64,000 bases of DNA from contig JAVBKT010000007.1 of NCBI GenBank assembly GCA_031553915.1, positions 1 to 64,000 of the forward strand, read 5' to 3'. The notes beneath the pieces were generated by a model. The model saw only the letters and a list, made by a program, of their open reading frames with translations, was not told the origin of the DNA and did no database searches. Below are positions 53,822-63,108 of this stretch, one piece after another. This stretch comes from HGM13862 sp031553915 (GTDB lineage: Bacteria > Bacillota > Dehalobacteriia > UBA4068). The number at the start of each line of letters is the position of its first letter. Within the stretch, counting starts at the first letter, position 1. Both the position numbers and the translations under genes were made by a program.

Positions 53822-54781
53822 ATGACTAACCCTAGTTATGGTGGGCAAGCCGTTATCGAAGGCGTGATGATGGCCGGCCCAAAAGGTAAAGCAATAGCCG
53901 TACGTAATGAAGACGGCAAAATCGTATATAAAGTCGAAGGCAGACTATCCCTCGGCCAAAAATATCCGATATTCAAACTGCCCTTGCTGCGCGGCATTGG
54001 TTCTTTTGCCAGCGCCATGGTCAGCGGCATTAAAGACCTCACCTGGTCAGCAGCGCAAGCAGGTGAAAGCGAGGATGAAAAACTCACCGGCAAAGATATC
54101 TTCTTTTCTATTTTGATCGCCCTCGTCTTTGCGGTGGCAATTTTTATTGCCCTACCGGTTTTAGCAGGCACCTGGCTGCATCCCTATGTTGGTGATTTTG
54201 GCCGCAGCCTGATTGAAGGCATCATCAGAATAGGCCTTTTCATCGGCTATATTGTGATCATCGCGCGCATGGATGATATTAAACGCCTCTTTGCCTATCA
54301 TGGCGCTGAGCACAAGACCATTAATGCTTTTGAGGCGGGAGCGGAACTAACCCCCAAGGAGGTTAGCAAATATTCACGCATCCACACCCGCTGCGGCACC
54401 AGCTTTATTGTTATGACAATGATCTTGATGATTATCGTCTTCACCTTTGTCGGGCAAACCTCAGCTGGCTGGCGCATTTTGATTAAGGTAGCCACTATGC
54501 CTTTGGTAGCTGGCCTGGCCTATGAGCTATTCCGTCTCCCCTTAAAATTCCCCAACAACAAAATCGTCAAAGCGCTGGTAGCGCCCGGGCTGGCTTTGCA
54601 AAGGATTACTACCCGTGAGCCGGAGCTGGATCAGCTGGAGGTTGCTATTGCCTCGCTCAAGGCAGTACCCGGGTTTGAGCTTTCTGACGAAGCCGAAGCA
54701 GAGCTGCTCGAACCGCAGCCAAACGATATAGAAAAAACCTTGGTTATTGATATGAAGAACCCCCGCGCTGAGCATGAATAG
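53822..54781 (+). CDS. DUF1385 membrane protein (YqhQ-like)
   Basis: 319 residues. NPSYGGQAVIEGVMMAGPKG opens the protein, as in nearly all family members. Hydrophobic segments lie at about 95-118, 130-152, 195-215 and 220-238. Conserved AYHGAEHKTINAFE (about 158-171) and HTRCGTSFI contain His, Glu and Cys that could bind a metal. The molecular function is unknown. The gene is normally next to prfA and prmC, as here. AAAGGAG supports the start at 53822. Confidence 0.9.
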   Translation: MTNPSYGGQAVIEGVMMAGPKGKAIAVRNEDGKIVYKVEGRLSLGQKYPIFKLPLLRGIGSFASAMVSGIKDLTWSAAQAGESEDEKLTGKDIFFSILIALVFAVAIFIALPVLAGTWLHPYVGDFGRSLIEGIIRIGLFIGYIVIIARMDDIKRLFAYHGAEHKTINAFEAGAELTPKEVSKYSRIHTRCGTSFIVMTMILMIIVFTFVGQTSAGWRILIKVATMPLVAGLAYELFRLPLKFPNNKIVKALVAPGLALQRITTREPELDQLEVAIASLKAVPGFELSDEAEAELLEPQPNDIEKTLVIDMKNPRAEHE

Positions 54782-54838
54782 ATAATTCCCTTTAAAAAAC
54801 AGCATACTAACACTATATTTTAAGGAGAATTATGATTA

Positions 54839-55900
54839 ATGATTGAAAAATTAGCTGCCCTTAATCAAAAATATGAAGAGCTGACTAAGCTGGTCTCGGA
54901 TCCCGAGATCATCGCCAATCAAAGCGAATGGCAAAAACATGTTAAAGCACGGGCGGAAATTGAAGATGTAGTACTGGCCTATCGCGAATATGCTGCCGCA
55001 GACGAGGCAATCAAAGAGGCGGAGATACTGCGCGAGGACAAATCTGACCCGGAAATGGCGGAGCTGGCAGAGCTAGAAATTGCCGACAACACCGCCAAAA
55101 AAGAACAGCTGGAACAACAGCTGAAAATGCTGCTGATCCCCAAAGACCCCAACGACAGCAAGAACGTCATCTTAGAGATCCGCGCTGGCACAGGCGGTGA
55201 CGAGGCGGCGCTTTTTGCCAATGACCTCTATAAAATGTATACGCATTATGCGGAGAGAAACCGCTGGAAAACAGAGATCATGGATGCCAATTTTACCGAT
55301 ATTGGCGGCCTGAAAGAGCTGATCCTGCTCATCGAAGGCAAGGGCGCTTATTCCCGGCTGAAATTTGAATCCGGAGTGCATCGCGTGCAGCGGGTGCCTT
55401 CCACAGAAAGCTCCGGCCGCATTCATACCAGTGCTGCTACGGTAGCTGTTTTGCCGGAAGCGGAAGAAGTAGACGTCGAAATCGGAGCGAATGATATCCG
55501 CATTGACCTGTTTTGCGCCACCGGCCCGGGCGGCCAATGCGTCAATACTACCCAAAGCGCCGTGCGCATTACTCATCTTCCTACCGGCATTGTTGTCTCC
55601 TGCCAGGATGAAAAATCGCAGATTAAAAACAAAGCCAAGGGCATGCGCGTACTGCGCGCCCGTGTTTTGGAAAAAATGCAGGAAGAAGCGGCCGGTGAAG
55701 AAGCGGCTGCCAGAAAAAGCATGGTGGGCAGCGGTGACCGCTCCGAGCGCATCCGCACCTATAACTTCCCTGAACGCAGGGTCACTGACCACCGCATTGG
55801 GCTTACCGTACACCGGCTGGAAGCTATTTTGCAGGGAGAGCTGGATGAAATTATTGATGCCTTGATCACCTCTGATCAAGCCGCGAGACTAAAAGGATAA
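54839..55900 (+). CDS. prfA: Peptide chain release factor 1
   Basis: 353 residues. RF1 reads UAA and UAG. The GGQ loop is GPGGQCVNTTQSAVR near residue 225 and the codon-reading segment is the usual VPSTESSGRIHTSAATVAVL region near 180-200. RIRTYNFPERRVTDHRIGLT is near residue 302. It has no internal frameshift. prmC, which methylates the GGQ glutamine, follows after 5 bp. Confidence 0.97.
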   Translation: MIEKLAALNQKYEELTKLVSDPEIIANQSEWQKHVKARAEIEDVVLAYREYAAADEAIKEAEILREDKSDPEMAELAELEIADNTAKKEQLEQQLKMLLIPKDPNDSKNVILEIRAGTGGDEAALFANDLYKMYTHYAERNRWKTEIMDANFTDIGGLKELILLIEGKGAYSRLKFESGVHRVQRVPSTESSGRIHTSAATVAVLPEAEEVDVEIGANDIRIDLFCATGPGGQCVNTTQSAVRITHLPTGIVVSCQDEKSQIKNKAKGMRVLRARVLEKMQEEAAGEEAAARKSMVGSGDRSERIRTYNFPERRVTDHRIGLTVHRLEAILQGELDEIIDALITSDQAARLKG

Positions 55901-55905
55901 GGATA

Positions 55906-56748
55906 ATGAAACTCCGTCAAATGCAGGACTATATTGTCGGTGAGTTAGTCGCCTCTGACATTGACAGCAATGAAGCTGCCAGCATGGCGCGGCTATTGCT
56001 GTGTCATAAGCTGGCCATTGATTTGCCGCACTTGCCACAGCATTATGCCGATAATATGGAAATTTCAGATATTGAAACAGAGCTGAACCGTCTCAAAGAC
56101 GGCGAACCTCTGCAATACATTACCGGCGAAACAGAGTTCATGGGCCTGCCGCTTTTCTGCGCTGCTTCGGCTTTAATCCCCCGTGGAGATAGCGAGGTTG
56201 TGGCAGAGCTGGCGATTAAGCTGATGAAAGATATTGACACGCCCTTGATTGCCGATGTTTGCACTGGCAGCGGCGCTTATGCTCTGGCTCTGGCGGCAAA
56301 TTTGCCCAAGGCGCAAATTTGGGCGGTAGATATCGATAGCACTGCCCTAGAGCTGGCCGCAGCTAATGCCAAACGGCTACAGCTTGAATCGCGCATTAAC
56401 TTTTTAAGCGGCGATTTGCTGGCCCCGCTGCAAGAGCTTAACTTATCTCTACATATGATTGTCAGCAACCCGCCCTATATCAGCAGCAATGACTTGCTTG
56501 ATTTGCCGCCGCAAGTGCAGCGTGAACCTGCTATTGCCCTGGATGGCGGAGCGGACGGTTTGTTCTTTTACCGCCGCCTGGCAGCTGACGCGGCCAGCCT
56601 GCTCGTTGACCAAGGGCTGCTCTTAATGGAGCACGGCGCTGACCAAGCGGAAGATGTAACGGAAATCATGCTCTCAGCCGGATTTAAGGTGCTGCAAGTG
56701 ATAGAAGATTATGGCAAAAATCCCCGCGGAACCCTGGTGCAAAAATAA
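55906..56748 (+). CDS. prmC: Release factor glutamine methyltransferase PrmC
   Basis: 280 residues. PrmC methylates the Gln of the GGQ motif of RF1 and RF2 with S-adenosylmethionine. An N-terminal helical domain (1-75) precedes the Rossmann-type methyltransferase. The SAM motif is VCTGSGAYALALAANLP near residue 122, and the catalytic NPPYISSNDL is near residue 187. The start is 5 bp after prfA; its stop overlaps the next gene by one base. Confidence 0.95.
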   Translation: MKLRQMQDYIVGELVASDIDSNEAASMARLLLCHKLAIDLPHLPQHYADNMEISDIETELNRLKDGEPLQYITGETEFMGLPLFCAASALIPRGDSEVVAELAIKLMKDIDTPLIADVCTGSGAYALALAANLPKAQIWAVDIDSTALELAAANAKRLQLESRINFLSGDLLAPLQELNLSLHMIVSNPPYISSNDLLDLPPQVQREPAIALDGGADGLFFYRRLAADAASLLVDQGLLLMEHGADQAEDVTEIMLSAGFKVLQVIEDYGKNPRGTLVQK

Positions 56749-57773
56749 TGACAAAAGCATATCAAACAAAAATTTACCCGGCTGCCAACTGCGAGCATAG
56801 TCAAGCTATGCAGGCAATTGAGCTAGCCGGGCAATATATTAATCAGGGTGAAATTGTCGGCTTCCCCACCGAGACTGTTTATGGCTTAGGAGCGGACGCG
56901 CTAAATCCTGAGGCAGTAGCCAAAATTTTTGTCGCCAAAGGCAGGCCTGCTGATAATCCGCTGATTTGCCATATTAATGCTCTCAATATGGCTGAACAAA
57001 TAGCAGATTTTACCCCGCTTGGCCGAACCTTGGCCCAAAAATTTTGGCCCGGGCCATTAACTATTGTTCTGCCGCGCAAAGAAATCGTTCCTGATATTAC
57101 TACAGCCGGGCTGGACAGCGTAGCTATCCGTTATCCGCTGCACCCAATAGCCCTGGCGCTGATTGCCGCTGCCGCAAAACCAATAGCCGCGCCCTCGGCC
57201 AATCTCTCCGGTCGTCCCAGCCCCACTACCGCGCTACACGTTTGGGAGGATATGGCTGGCAAAATCCCGCTGATTCTAGATGGCGAGCCAGTGCAAATTG
57301 GTTTGGAAAGCACGGTAGTTGACGCGCGCGGCGAGAAGCCGCTGCTGCTCAGGCCGGGACAAATCACAGCAGAAGAACTGGCGGAATGCTGCGGCGATTG
57401 TTTATTCCCGCAAGCAGCGACGGACAGACCGCCCTCTCCGGGCATGAAATACCGCCATTATGCGCCCAAGGGACAGCTATATTTGGCTGAGGATGCAGCA
57501 GAAGCCTTGCTGATTGCCCAGCGTTTGCCGCAGACGCCGCTGTTTCTGGTCAGCCGCGAAACAGCCCGGCAATTACTGGCAGCCGGTGTCGAGGAGCAAA
57601 GGATACGCGCGCTCTTTGGCCAGGATGATTTGGCAACTTACGCGCAGGTGTTTTTTTCCGAATTAAGACAGGCGGATGAGCAAAAAGAGGCATATCTTAT
57701 TGCTGAAAAAGTAGCAAAACATGGCCTTGGATTGGCTATTATGAACCGGCTTGAGAAGGCTGCCTGCAAATAA
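56748..57773 (+). CDS. L-threonylcarbamoyladenylate synthase (Sua5)
   Basis: 341 residues. It makes threonylcarbamoyl-AMP from Thr, bicarbonate and ATP for the t6A37 modification of tRNAs. The YrdC/Sua5 domain covers about 20-210: GEIVGFPTETVYGLGADA, KGRPADNPLICHI and APSANLSGRPSPT. A C-terminal Sua5 domain (about 235-340) follows a PSPGMKYRHYAP linker, so it is the long form. It overlaps prmC by one base in an operon with prfA. Confidence 0.93.
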   Translation: MTKAYQTKIYPAANCEHSQAMQAIELAGQYINQGEIVGFPTETVYGLGADALNPEAVAKIFVAKGRPADNPLICHINALNMAEQIADFTPLGRTLAQKFWPGPLTIVLPRKEIVPDITTAGLDSVAIRYPLHPIALALIAAAAKPIAAPSANLSGRPSPTTALHVWEDMAGKIPLILDGEPVQIGLESTVVDARGEKPLLLRPGQITAEELAECCGDCLFPQAATDRPPSPGMKYRHYAPKGQLYLAEDAAEALLIAQRLPQTPLFLVSRETARQLLAAGVEEQRIRALFGQDDLATYAQVFFSELRQADEQKEAYLIAEKVAKHGLGLAIMNRLEKAACK

Positions 57774-57810
57774 GCGTGAGCGGTTCAGCTTAAATTCACA
57801 GCGGCCTGTC

Positions 57811-57839
57811 TTGCAATTACTGCGCTGATAGCATATAAT
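57811..57839 (+). promoter_or_regulatory. Sigma-A promoter of sigH
   Basis: TTGCAA (57811-57816), a 17-bp spacer and TATAAT (57834-57839), 80 bp before the start codon. Confidence 0.65.
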
Positions 57840-57919
57840 AAGTAAACTAATAGCTACTACTCAATTGAGACTGGTAATTTTTTCATCAAACAAAACAATG
57901 TTAAGTAGAAAAGGGAGTT

Positions 57920-58564
57920 ATGCCTTTGGAGTCGCTGGAAAACTATAATATAGATTTCACCCTGATGAGTGACGAAGATATTGTGGCTTTGGCAAACAGC
58001 GGTAATTCGTTGGCTCAAGAATATTTAATCGATAAATATAAAAACTTTGTCCGGGCCAAAGCACGGTCTTATTTCCTCATCGGCGCAGATAAAGAGGATA
58101 TTATCCAAGAAGGAATGATCGGCCTTTATAAAGCGATCCGCGATTTTCGCGCGGACAAGCTTTCTTCCTTTCGCGCTTTTGCCGAGCTATGCATCACCCG
58201 GCAAATCATTACCGCCATTAAGACTGCCACCCGGCAAAAGCATATTCCGCTCAATTCTTATATTTCCCTGAACAAGCCGATTTATGATGAAGATTCTGAC
58301 CGCACCCTGATGGATGTGCTTTCCGGCACACGGATTACCGACCCGGAAGAGCTGGTGATTTCCCGCGAAGAATTTGATAATATCGAAGCGAAAATGTCAG
58401 AAATCCTTTCCTCTTTGGAGTGGAAGGTGCTGATGTATTATCTGGAAGGCAAAAGCTATCAGGAAATAGCCAATGACTTGGGCCGTCATGTCAAAAGCAT
58501 TGACAATGCCCTGCAAAGGGTGAAACACAAACTAGAACGCTACCTGGAAAGCAGGGGCGAATAA
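57920..58564 (+). CDS. sigH: RNA polymerase sigma-H factor (Spo0H)
   Basis: 214 residues, a sigma-70 member without region 1. Region 2 is at about 30-100 (EYLIDKYKNFVRAKARSYFL, DIIQEGMIGLYKAIRDF) and region 4 at about 160-210 (KSYQEIANDLGRHVKSIDNALQ). This length and sequence type match Spo0H, which starts the sporulation and competence programme in Bacillus. AGGGAG precedes the ATG. The gene is monocistronic, with its own promoter and terminator. Confidence 0.93.
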   Translation: MPLESLENYNIDFTLMSDEDIVALANSGNSLAQEYLIDKYKNFVRAKARSYFLIGADKEDIIQEGMIGLYKAIRDFRADKLSSFRAFAELCITRQIITAIKTATRQKHIPLNSYISLNKPIYDEDSDRTLMDVLSGTRITDPEELVISREEFDNIEAKMSEILSSLEWKVLMYYLEGKSYQEIANDLGRHVKSIDNALQRVKHKLERYLESRGE

Positions 58565-58575
58565 AGCAGACAAAC

Positions 58576-58610
58576 AAAAAAGGCCCTCACCATCGGTGAG
58601 GGCCTTTTTT
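58576..58610. terminator. Bidirectional terminator
   Basis: A perfect 16-bp stem (58576-58591 with 58595-58610), A-rich on the left and T-rich on the right. It ends sigH and the opposing phage-like operon. Confidence 0.88.
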
Positions 58611-58633
58611 GTAGACAAAGCACAGCGGCTTAT

Positions 58634-59305
58634 TTATCCTTGCAATAATTTTAAGAGATAATTAAGCGCGGTGCTTTTTTGCTCAGAATTATAGTCAGCG
58701 GCAAACTGTTTCTCTTTAACCGCCAGGTTCAAAATCTCCATTGCCTGATCGTCGCTGGCCTGCGAAAGCTGCAAGGCCAAAGTAACAATCGCGGAATTAA
58801 GCGCGCCGGTCACATCGCGCTCTGCATCTGCTGCCAGCGACTGCCCATAAACAGTATCATAAAGGCCCTGTTTTTCCAGCCTCTGGTTGGCATTGGCCGC
58901 TGACGCGGCATAAGTCTCCTGATATTGCGGGGTGATGATTCGCTCCGCCATCGTCACCGCATCATCAAAACTCATGCTATTAATCTTTGACGCCGTAGTA
59001 ACTGCTGGCGTATAGGAGCTGTTGTTCTTCTGGCTGAGCGTATTTTGCAGCTGGCTGGCCAGATTAGCATAGCTGCCGCTGATAGCGCTGGTGCTATTGC
59101 CGGAGCTGCTACTCGCAGCAGGCGGCGTGCTATAGGCGCCGGTGTAGTTGTAGGTAGTAATGTTGGGGTCAATCAAGGCGCTTTGATAAGCGCCGTCATT
59201 TTTGAAACCGATAATTTTGTAAGTCCCGCCACCGGTCACAACCACATCTCCCAGGCTAAGACCTGACGGCGCTTTGCCGTCCGAATTTACTTTATATGTA
59301 GCCAT
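58634..59305 (-). CDS. Phage-like structural or accessory protein
   Basis: 223 residues. The N-terminus (1-60) contains GLSLGDVVVTGGGTYKIIGF and reads like a small beta-domain of phage tail or baseplate proteins. A Ser-rich linker (about 65-80) leads to an Ala/Gln-rich helical C-terminal half. No signal peptide or catalytic motif is seen. It is the last gene of the minus-strand phage-like block. The ribosome site is GAGGAGG. Assignment to a phage rests mainly on context. Confidence 0.55.
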   Translation of the reverse strand: MATYKVNSDGKAPSGLSLGDVVVTGGGTYKIIGFKNDGAYQSALIDPNITTYNYTGAYSTPPAASSSSGNSTSAISGSYANLASQLQNTLSQKNNSSYTPAVTTASKINSMSFDDAVTMAERIITPQYQETYAASAANANQRLEKQGLYDTVYGQSLAADAERDVTGALNSAIVTLALQLSQASDDQAMEILNLAVKEKQFAADYNSEQKSTALNYLLKLLQG

Positions 59306-59548
59306 ACTTACCTCCTCAAAGTTTGTTTATAGTTCGCGCAGGGGTTATACTTTATCCCTGCATTAAAAAAACCGCTCCAAGCGATTATTGTACTGCTAGC
59401 AAAATTTTTAATATCGGCCACTGCATGGCCGTCTCCATACGCAGGAGCAACATAACCTAATATTTACCTCCTGAAATATTTCAAAAAATGCCATATAGTG
59501 GTCTAAAGCTTTTGTTGTCGATGCTTCTTTATATAAAATCATTCTATC
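59306..59548. other. Gap inside the phage-like block
   Basis: It holds no clear gene. A 22-codon minus-strand frame near 59387-59455 follows an AGGAGGT, but the spacing is poor, so I do not call it. Confidence 0.3.
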
Positions 59549-59830
59549 TCAACTAATGATTTTTATGGTAAATCTCTTATCATCAAAGTTGTCCAAAACG
59601 CGCTGAAACACTTTGATCATGATTGTCTTTTCACTCTCTAATTCTTTAGGGAGTTTGTTGACTCCTTTTAGGTATATTGTGGCGGGATATTCAACGTATC
59701 CCGTAAGCATATCCCATATTGCATCAGGATTTTTGCCACACCAACCGGGCAGTGATAATCCCTGTATTATCGCTTCATAGAAATACCATACTGTCTTTAC
59801 ACCGGTAAAATCAATTGTAAATTGTCTCAT
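59549..59830 (-). CDS. Barstar-family ribonuclease inhibitor
   Basis: 93 residues. The segment LPGWCGKNPDAIWDMLTGYVEYP (in pieces, residues about 27-49) follows barstar closely. It keeps the Asp, Trp and Asp of the helix that plugs the barnase active site (Asp 35, Trp 38 and Asp 39 of barstar). Tyr 29 of barstar is replaced by Trp. It lies 11 bp downstream of the barnase-fusion gene. The start at 59830 follows GGGGTG. Confidence 0.9.
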   Translation of the reverse strand: MRQFTIDFTGVKTVWYFYEAIIQGLSLPGWCGKNPDAIWDMLTGYVEYPATIYLKGVNKLPKELESEKTIMIKVFQRVLDNFDDKRFTIKIIS

Positions 59831-59841
59831 TAATATCACCC

Positions 59842-60432
59842 CTAATTTATCTCATAAAAAGTATTATAATGGTCATCTGTTACGAACAACAAACCGTCAT
59901 TGGAGTAAAGGAGTCGGTGATTGTTCCTAAATCCGCCAGTGTAATTTATGTCTGCTTCATACCATACACGCCCAGCCGCACTTGGAAGTTTTCCTTTATC
60001 ATTATAAAAAATATTCCCTCCAATGCTTGCGCCAGGTATTACTTGACACAAATTACCTTTGTAACTTTTCCAACCCCTTTTTTCTGCCATTTGCTTTGTT
60101 AGATAGTTATTTGGCAATGATTTCAAATACTTGACCCAATAATCCGCTCCTGAGCTACCATTAATAGTTGCAGTACCAGCAAGTATAGCTAAGAGGGATT
60201 GCAACAGACAATTGCATCTAGCATGAACCGGTGGTTTGATTGAAGGCGGGTAAAAACTATCGTAAATTTTACCATTCTGCTGAGCACAATCAGTACAAGT
60301 AAAGGAGCCGAAATTTGTTATCCATCGGATCCATTTTGCGCTTTTTGAAAGCACAGGATTAAATCCTTTAATACCAAAAAATTTTAAAGATATTGCCGTC
60401 TGCAATAAAACGGCATCCATTGATATATTCAT
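59842..60432 (-). CDS. Mu-F-like motif fused to a barnase-type ribonuclease
   Basis: 196 residues from the ATG after CGGAG. Residues 34-75 carry a CTDC pair (46, 49), NGKIYD, PPVH (His 70) and CNC (73, 75). This pattern resembles the C-terminal end of phage Mu F / SPP1 gp7-type minor head proteins. Residues 95-196 are a full barnase domain. Conserved residues are Lys 113 (barnase Lys 27), Glu 159 (Glu 73, general base), Arg 169 (Arg 83), Arg 173 (Arg 87) and His 188 (His 102, general acid), so it should be an active RNase. There is no signal peptide. The frame is open further upstream, to 60522, without a ribosome site. Confidence 0.88.
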   Translation of the reverse strand: MNISMDAVLLQTAISLKFFGIKGFNPVLSKSAKWIRWITNFGSFTCTDCAQQNGKIYDSFYPPSIKPPVHARCNCLLQSLLAILAGTATINGSSGADYWVKYLKSLPNNYLTKQMAEKRGWKSYKGNLCQVIPGASIGGNIFYNDKGKLPSAAGRVWYEADINYTGGFRNNHRLLYSNDGLLFVTDDHYNTFYEIN

Positions 60433-60731
60433 AATTTTTCTCCGTATAAATTTAGATTGTCCTTTATGTACGAATGTGCGATCAGGACTTTTATAAGATG
60501 TCCTGATGACACCTTCGATCAAAGCATATCCTAACTGTTAGCGCAGTTTTGGCATGCTTTTTTTGTTTTTTCAAGCAAGAATTCTCCGTGCCCTTCTTTA
60601 ACTTAAATTTAGCCTCAAAGCTATATTCCTGCCTAATCTAGCTAGGGTTCATTTCTTTTATCAAATACCTTAATTCCCCCACCAATGCGCTGATACCTGC
60701 CTACTACGCCTCCCGTTCAATCTTTCCCTCT

Positions 60732-60899
60732 TTATTCCATGGCCTGTTTAGCAAAATAGAAGGTAAAGACCATTACGCTGATCTGCATAAACTGTTCAGA
60801 GCTGATCATCCCGCTACAAAAACCGTAGAGCAGCCCGCCTGAGACAATAAGAGTGATCAATGACTTTACTTTCATCAAATTAAGCAATACTTTTTGCAT
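60732..60899 (-). CDS. Small membrane protein, holin-like
   Basis: 55 residues from the ATG after GGAGGGG. One strong hydrophobic segment (about 13-30) and a second weaker one (about 38-50) are separated by a short loop. This matches the size and topology of small phage holins or holin-like proteins. Its place between a coiled-coil membrane protein and the toxin gene in a phage-like block supports this. Confidence 0.55.
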   Translation of the reverse strand: MQKVLLNLMKVKSLITLIVSGGLLYGFCSGMISSEQFMQISVMVFTFYFAKQAME

Positions 60900-60911
60900 A
60901 TTCCCCTCCCA

Positions 60912-61115
60912 CTATTGTTTTGGCGCATGCATTTCGTCCAGACGCCGGTGCGCTGCCCTAATATCACGCTCTGCTACAGCCATTCTTTCGATAATGCAAT
61001 TATGTTTATCCATCTTTTTTTCCAGGGCAGAAATGCGCCACATGGCAGCTCCCCAGGTTGCAGCTAAGCCAACCACATAAACAACTACATCTCCGCTAAA
61101 AACTAAAGCATCCAT
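60912..61115 (-). CDS. Small membrane/coiled-coil protein of phage type
   Basis: 67 residues. A membrane segment (about 8-26) is followed by a charged coiled coil (about 28-62: RISALEKKMDKHN, ERDIRAAHRRLDEM). XhlA-type phage proteins combine the same two parts, usually in the other order. Role in lysis is possible but unproven. It lies 12 bp upstream of the holin-like gene. Confidence 0.55.
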   Translation of the reverse strand: MDALVFSGDVVVYVVGLAATWGAAMWRISALEKKMDKHNCIIERMAVAERDIRAAHRRLDEMHAPKQ

Positions 61116-61140
61116 ATTTTTCTCCCTACTCCAGCTGATT

Positions 61141-62391
61141 TTAGCTGGTAATATTCCAATCTGTACCGGGGAAATATCTCGTTATCCCCGTGCAGCCGGC
61201 ATCTTGCGCCAAAGCTTTGCCCTTGAGCCAATTGCCAACTACAACCATGCTATTACAACTACTAAGGTAAATTGAATATTCGCCTGTGCCATAGCTGTCG
61301 CTATCCTCTTTGCGCCGGATAGTATTGTCACGAATCTGGCAGCAATTGGAAAGGTTAACAGAGATGCCTATTGGCTGCGTAAAAAGTGAATTATTGCTTA
61401 TCTGGCTATAGCTAACCATGTCCAGATAAATCCCCATGCTGCCGCTACTACTGATATGATTATGGCTGATAATATGCTCGCCGCCATTGGCGGAGATGGC
61501 ATCCCCCGCGCATTCGCTGATATAATTGCTGTAAACTATATCAATTCCGCCTTGCAAACGCATGCCATCGCTGCATAGCTCAATAATATTATCAGCGATA
61601 ATCACCTGTTCAGCCTGGCTGTCAATCGCACACACTGAGCAGCTGCGGAAAAGACAATTCTTGACCTGGCTTGCTGCTGCCTGATAATTAAGGCGCAGTC
61701 CCTCCACATCACCGGCGCTGTTATTGCTGCTATTGCCATCGATGACAAGATCATGCAGACAGAATCCCGGCGCAGCAACGCGCAAAAGCTGATAGCTGCA
61801 ATCTGCTTCGCCAACACTATCATCAAACTTTAAGACCGTGTTCCTCCCCATGCCCGCGATAGTCACATTGGGAATGGTGACATTCAGCAAGGTATATTGC
61901 GCAGAAGAAGGAGTAATTCCCTCCGTATCAAGATGATAAGTCCCCTCCTGCAGCAATATTTTTCCGCCAAAGGGCGGCAGGCTGTTGATGGCCTGGCGAA
62001 TAAGTACCTGGTCGCCTTCGCCATCACAAAGATAGTCCGCGCAGTGCTTATTCTTGCTGTCAGCCGCCGCAATAATATATGTAGCCGGCCTTTTACCGCC
62101 ATTGTCATCAATGTAGCTGAAAATATCCTGATGCCGGTTGTCCGGATCATAAACGCTTGCCAGCATATCCCCCTTGCCCGCACTGGGAATAGCAAAATCA
62201 AAAACAGGCGAGCTATCCGGACTATCCGCCCTTCTGCTCACATAGGCGGCTTCTCCGGGCGGCAGGGTAATAGTATTACCCGCCGTCAGGTGGGGAACAG
62301 GCCCTGTTGTGCCTGCCGGTCCGCTTGGTCCGCTCAGGCCAATATCCCCTTTATCGCCTTTAATATTCCCCAAATCATATTCTTTTACCAT
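61141..62391 (-). CDS. Tail-spike-like right-handed beta-helix protein
   Basis: 416 residues. A short collagen-like stretch (about 9-28, GDKGDIGLSGPSGPAG) is followed by a linker and a parallel beta-helix. DQVLIRQAINSLPPFGGKILLQEGTY near residue 125 is the usual opening of pectate-lyase/tail-spike helices. Asn-rich coils follow (DNIIELCSDGMRL, HIISHNHISSSGSMGI, QISNNSLF, CQIRDNTI). It probably binds or cuts a surface glycan during phage attachment. AAAGGAGG precedes the ATG at 62391. Confidence 0.8.
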   Translation of the reverse strand: MVKEYDLGNIKGDKGDIGLSGPSGPAGTTGPVPHLTAGNTITLPPGEAAYVSRRADSPDSSPVFDFAIPSAGKGDMLASVYDPDNRHQDIFSYIDDNGGKRPATYIIAAADSKNKHCADYLCDGEGDQVLIRQAINSLPPFGGKILLQEGTYHLDTEGITPSSAQYTLLNVTIPNVTIAGMGRNTVLKFDDSVGEADCSYQLLRVAAPGFCLHDLVIDGNSSNNSAGDVEGLRLNYQAAASQVKNCLFRSCSVCAIDSQAEQVIIADNIIELCSDGMRLQGGIDIVYSNYISECAGDAISANGGEHIISHNHISSSGSMGIYLDMVSYSQISNNSLFTQPIGISVNLSNCCQIRDNTIRRKEDSDSYGTGEYSIYLSSCNSMVVVGNWLKGKALAQDAGCTGITRYFPGTDWNITS

Positions 62392-62426
62392 ATTGTCCTC
62401 CTTTGCCATCAGGCTTTCCCCTCATG

Positions 62427-63095
62427 CTATTCAATGGTATAAATCAAATGTCCGCGAACATCAATACTAAATGGCGGCTGCGCTGCGCCGTCTGCCACCC
62501 CGATATAAAGGTGCCCATCTTCACCAACGCGGAAATAATAAATGGCATCCAGGGCCACGGACACGCCATCCTTGCCATTGAACTCGTTATTATCCAATTT
62601 TTCCTGCATGGTGCTGCCATCCTCAAAACAAATTGCCTTGGCATTGCCCGGCTCGCAGGCAATAATTTTGTTGTCGATTATTTGCTGCAAGGCAGCTGAC
62701 AGCTTTTGATAGCTGACTCCGCCATCCTTGATATCGGCAATGATTGTGCGGGTGCCGTCAACAAATGTAGCAATGCTCTCGCTGTCTGTTCCGCTATAAT
62801 CATTGATAAAAGGCGCCATTGATAGCTGGAACAAGGCCCCGTCTTTGAGCTCTATTTGCAGCATATGCGTGCTGCTGTCATACTCCAAGGCAGTAAGCGT
62901 CTTATTCTGCGCTTTGGCCTCAGCGTCAATCAAAGCCTTCAGCTCAATCAAAGCCTGTTCAACATCACTGCTCATCAGGCCCGGTATGGAGACATTGTTA
63001 AGCTTGGCAATAATGGCGTTCAAATTTGCCATTACTCTGCTGGCATAGGCGATCTGCCCTTCCCGCAGGATATATGGCAAGATAACTTTACTCAT
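62427..63095 (-). CDS. Phage tail/baseplate-associated protein
   Basis: 222 residues from the ATG after GGGAGG. The N-terminal half has VILPYILREGQIAYASRVMANLNAI and helical repeats; the C-terminal half is beta-rich (FRVGEDGHLYIGVADG). This form is common in tail-fibre or appendage adaptor proteins, but I do not recognise the exact family. It lies between two phage-like structural genes. Confidence 0.55.
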   Translation of the reverse strand: MSKVILPYILREGQIAYASRVMANLNAIIAKLNNVSIPGLMSSDVEQALIELKALIDAEAKAQNKTLTALEYDSSTHMLQIELKDGALFQLSMAPFINDYSGTDSESIATFVDGTRTIIADIKDGGVSYQKLSAALQQIIDNKIIACEPGNAKAICFEDGSTMQEKLDNNEFNGKDGVSVALDAIYYFRVGEDGHLYIGVADGAAQPPFSIDVRGHLIYTIE

Positions 63096-63108
63096 AGCTC
63101 TAACCTCC

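Noticed and set aside
60523..60731. Small frames between the barnase-fusion and holin-like genes, such as one ending GELRYLIKEMNPS
   Set aside because: The protein-like tail has stop codons just upstream and no usable start; it may be a decayed small phage gene, but I cannot support it.
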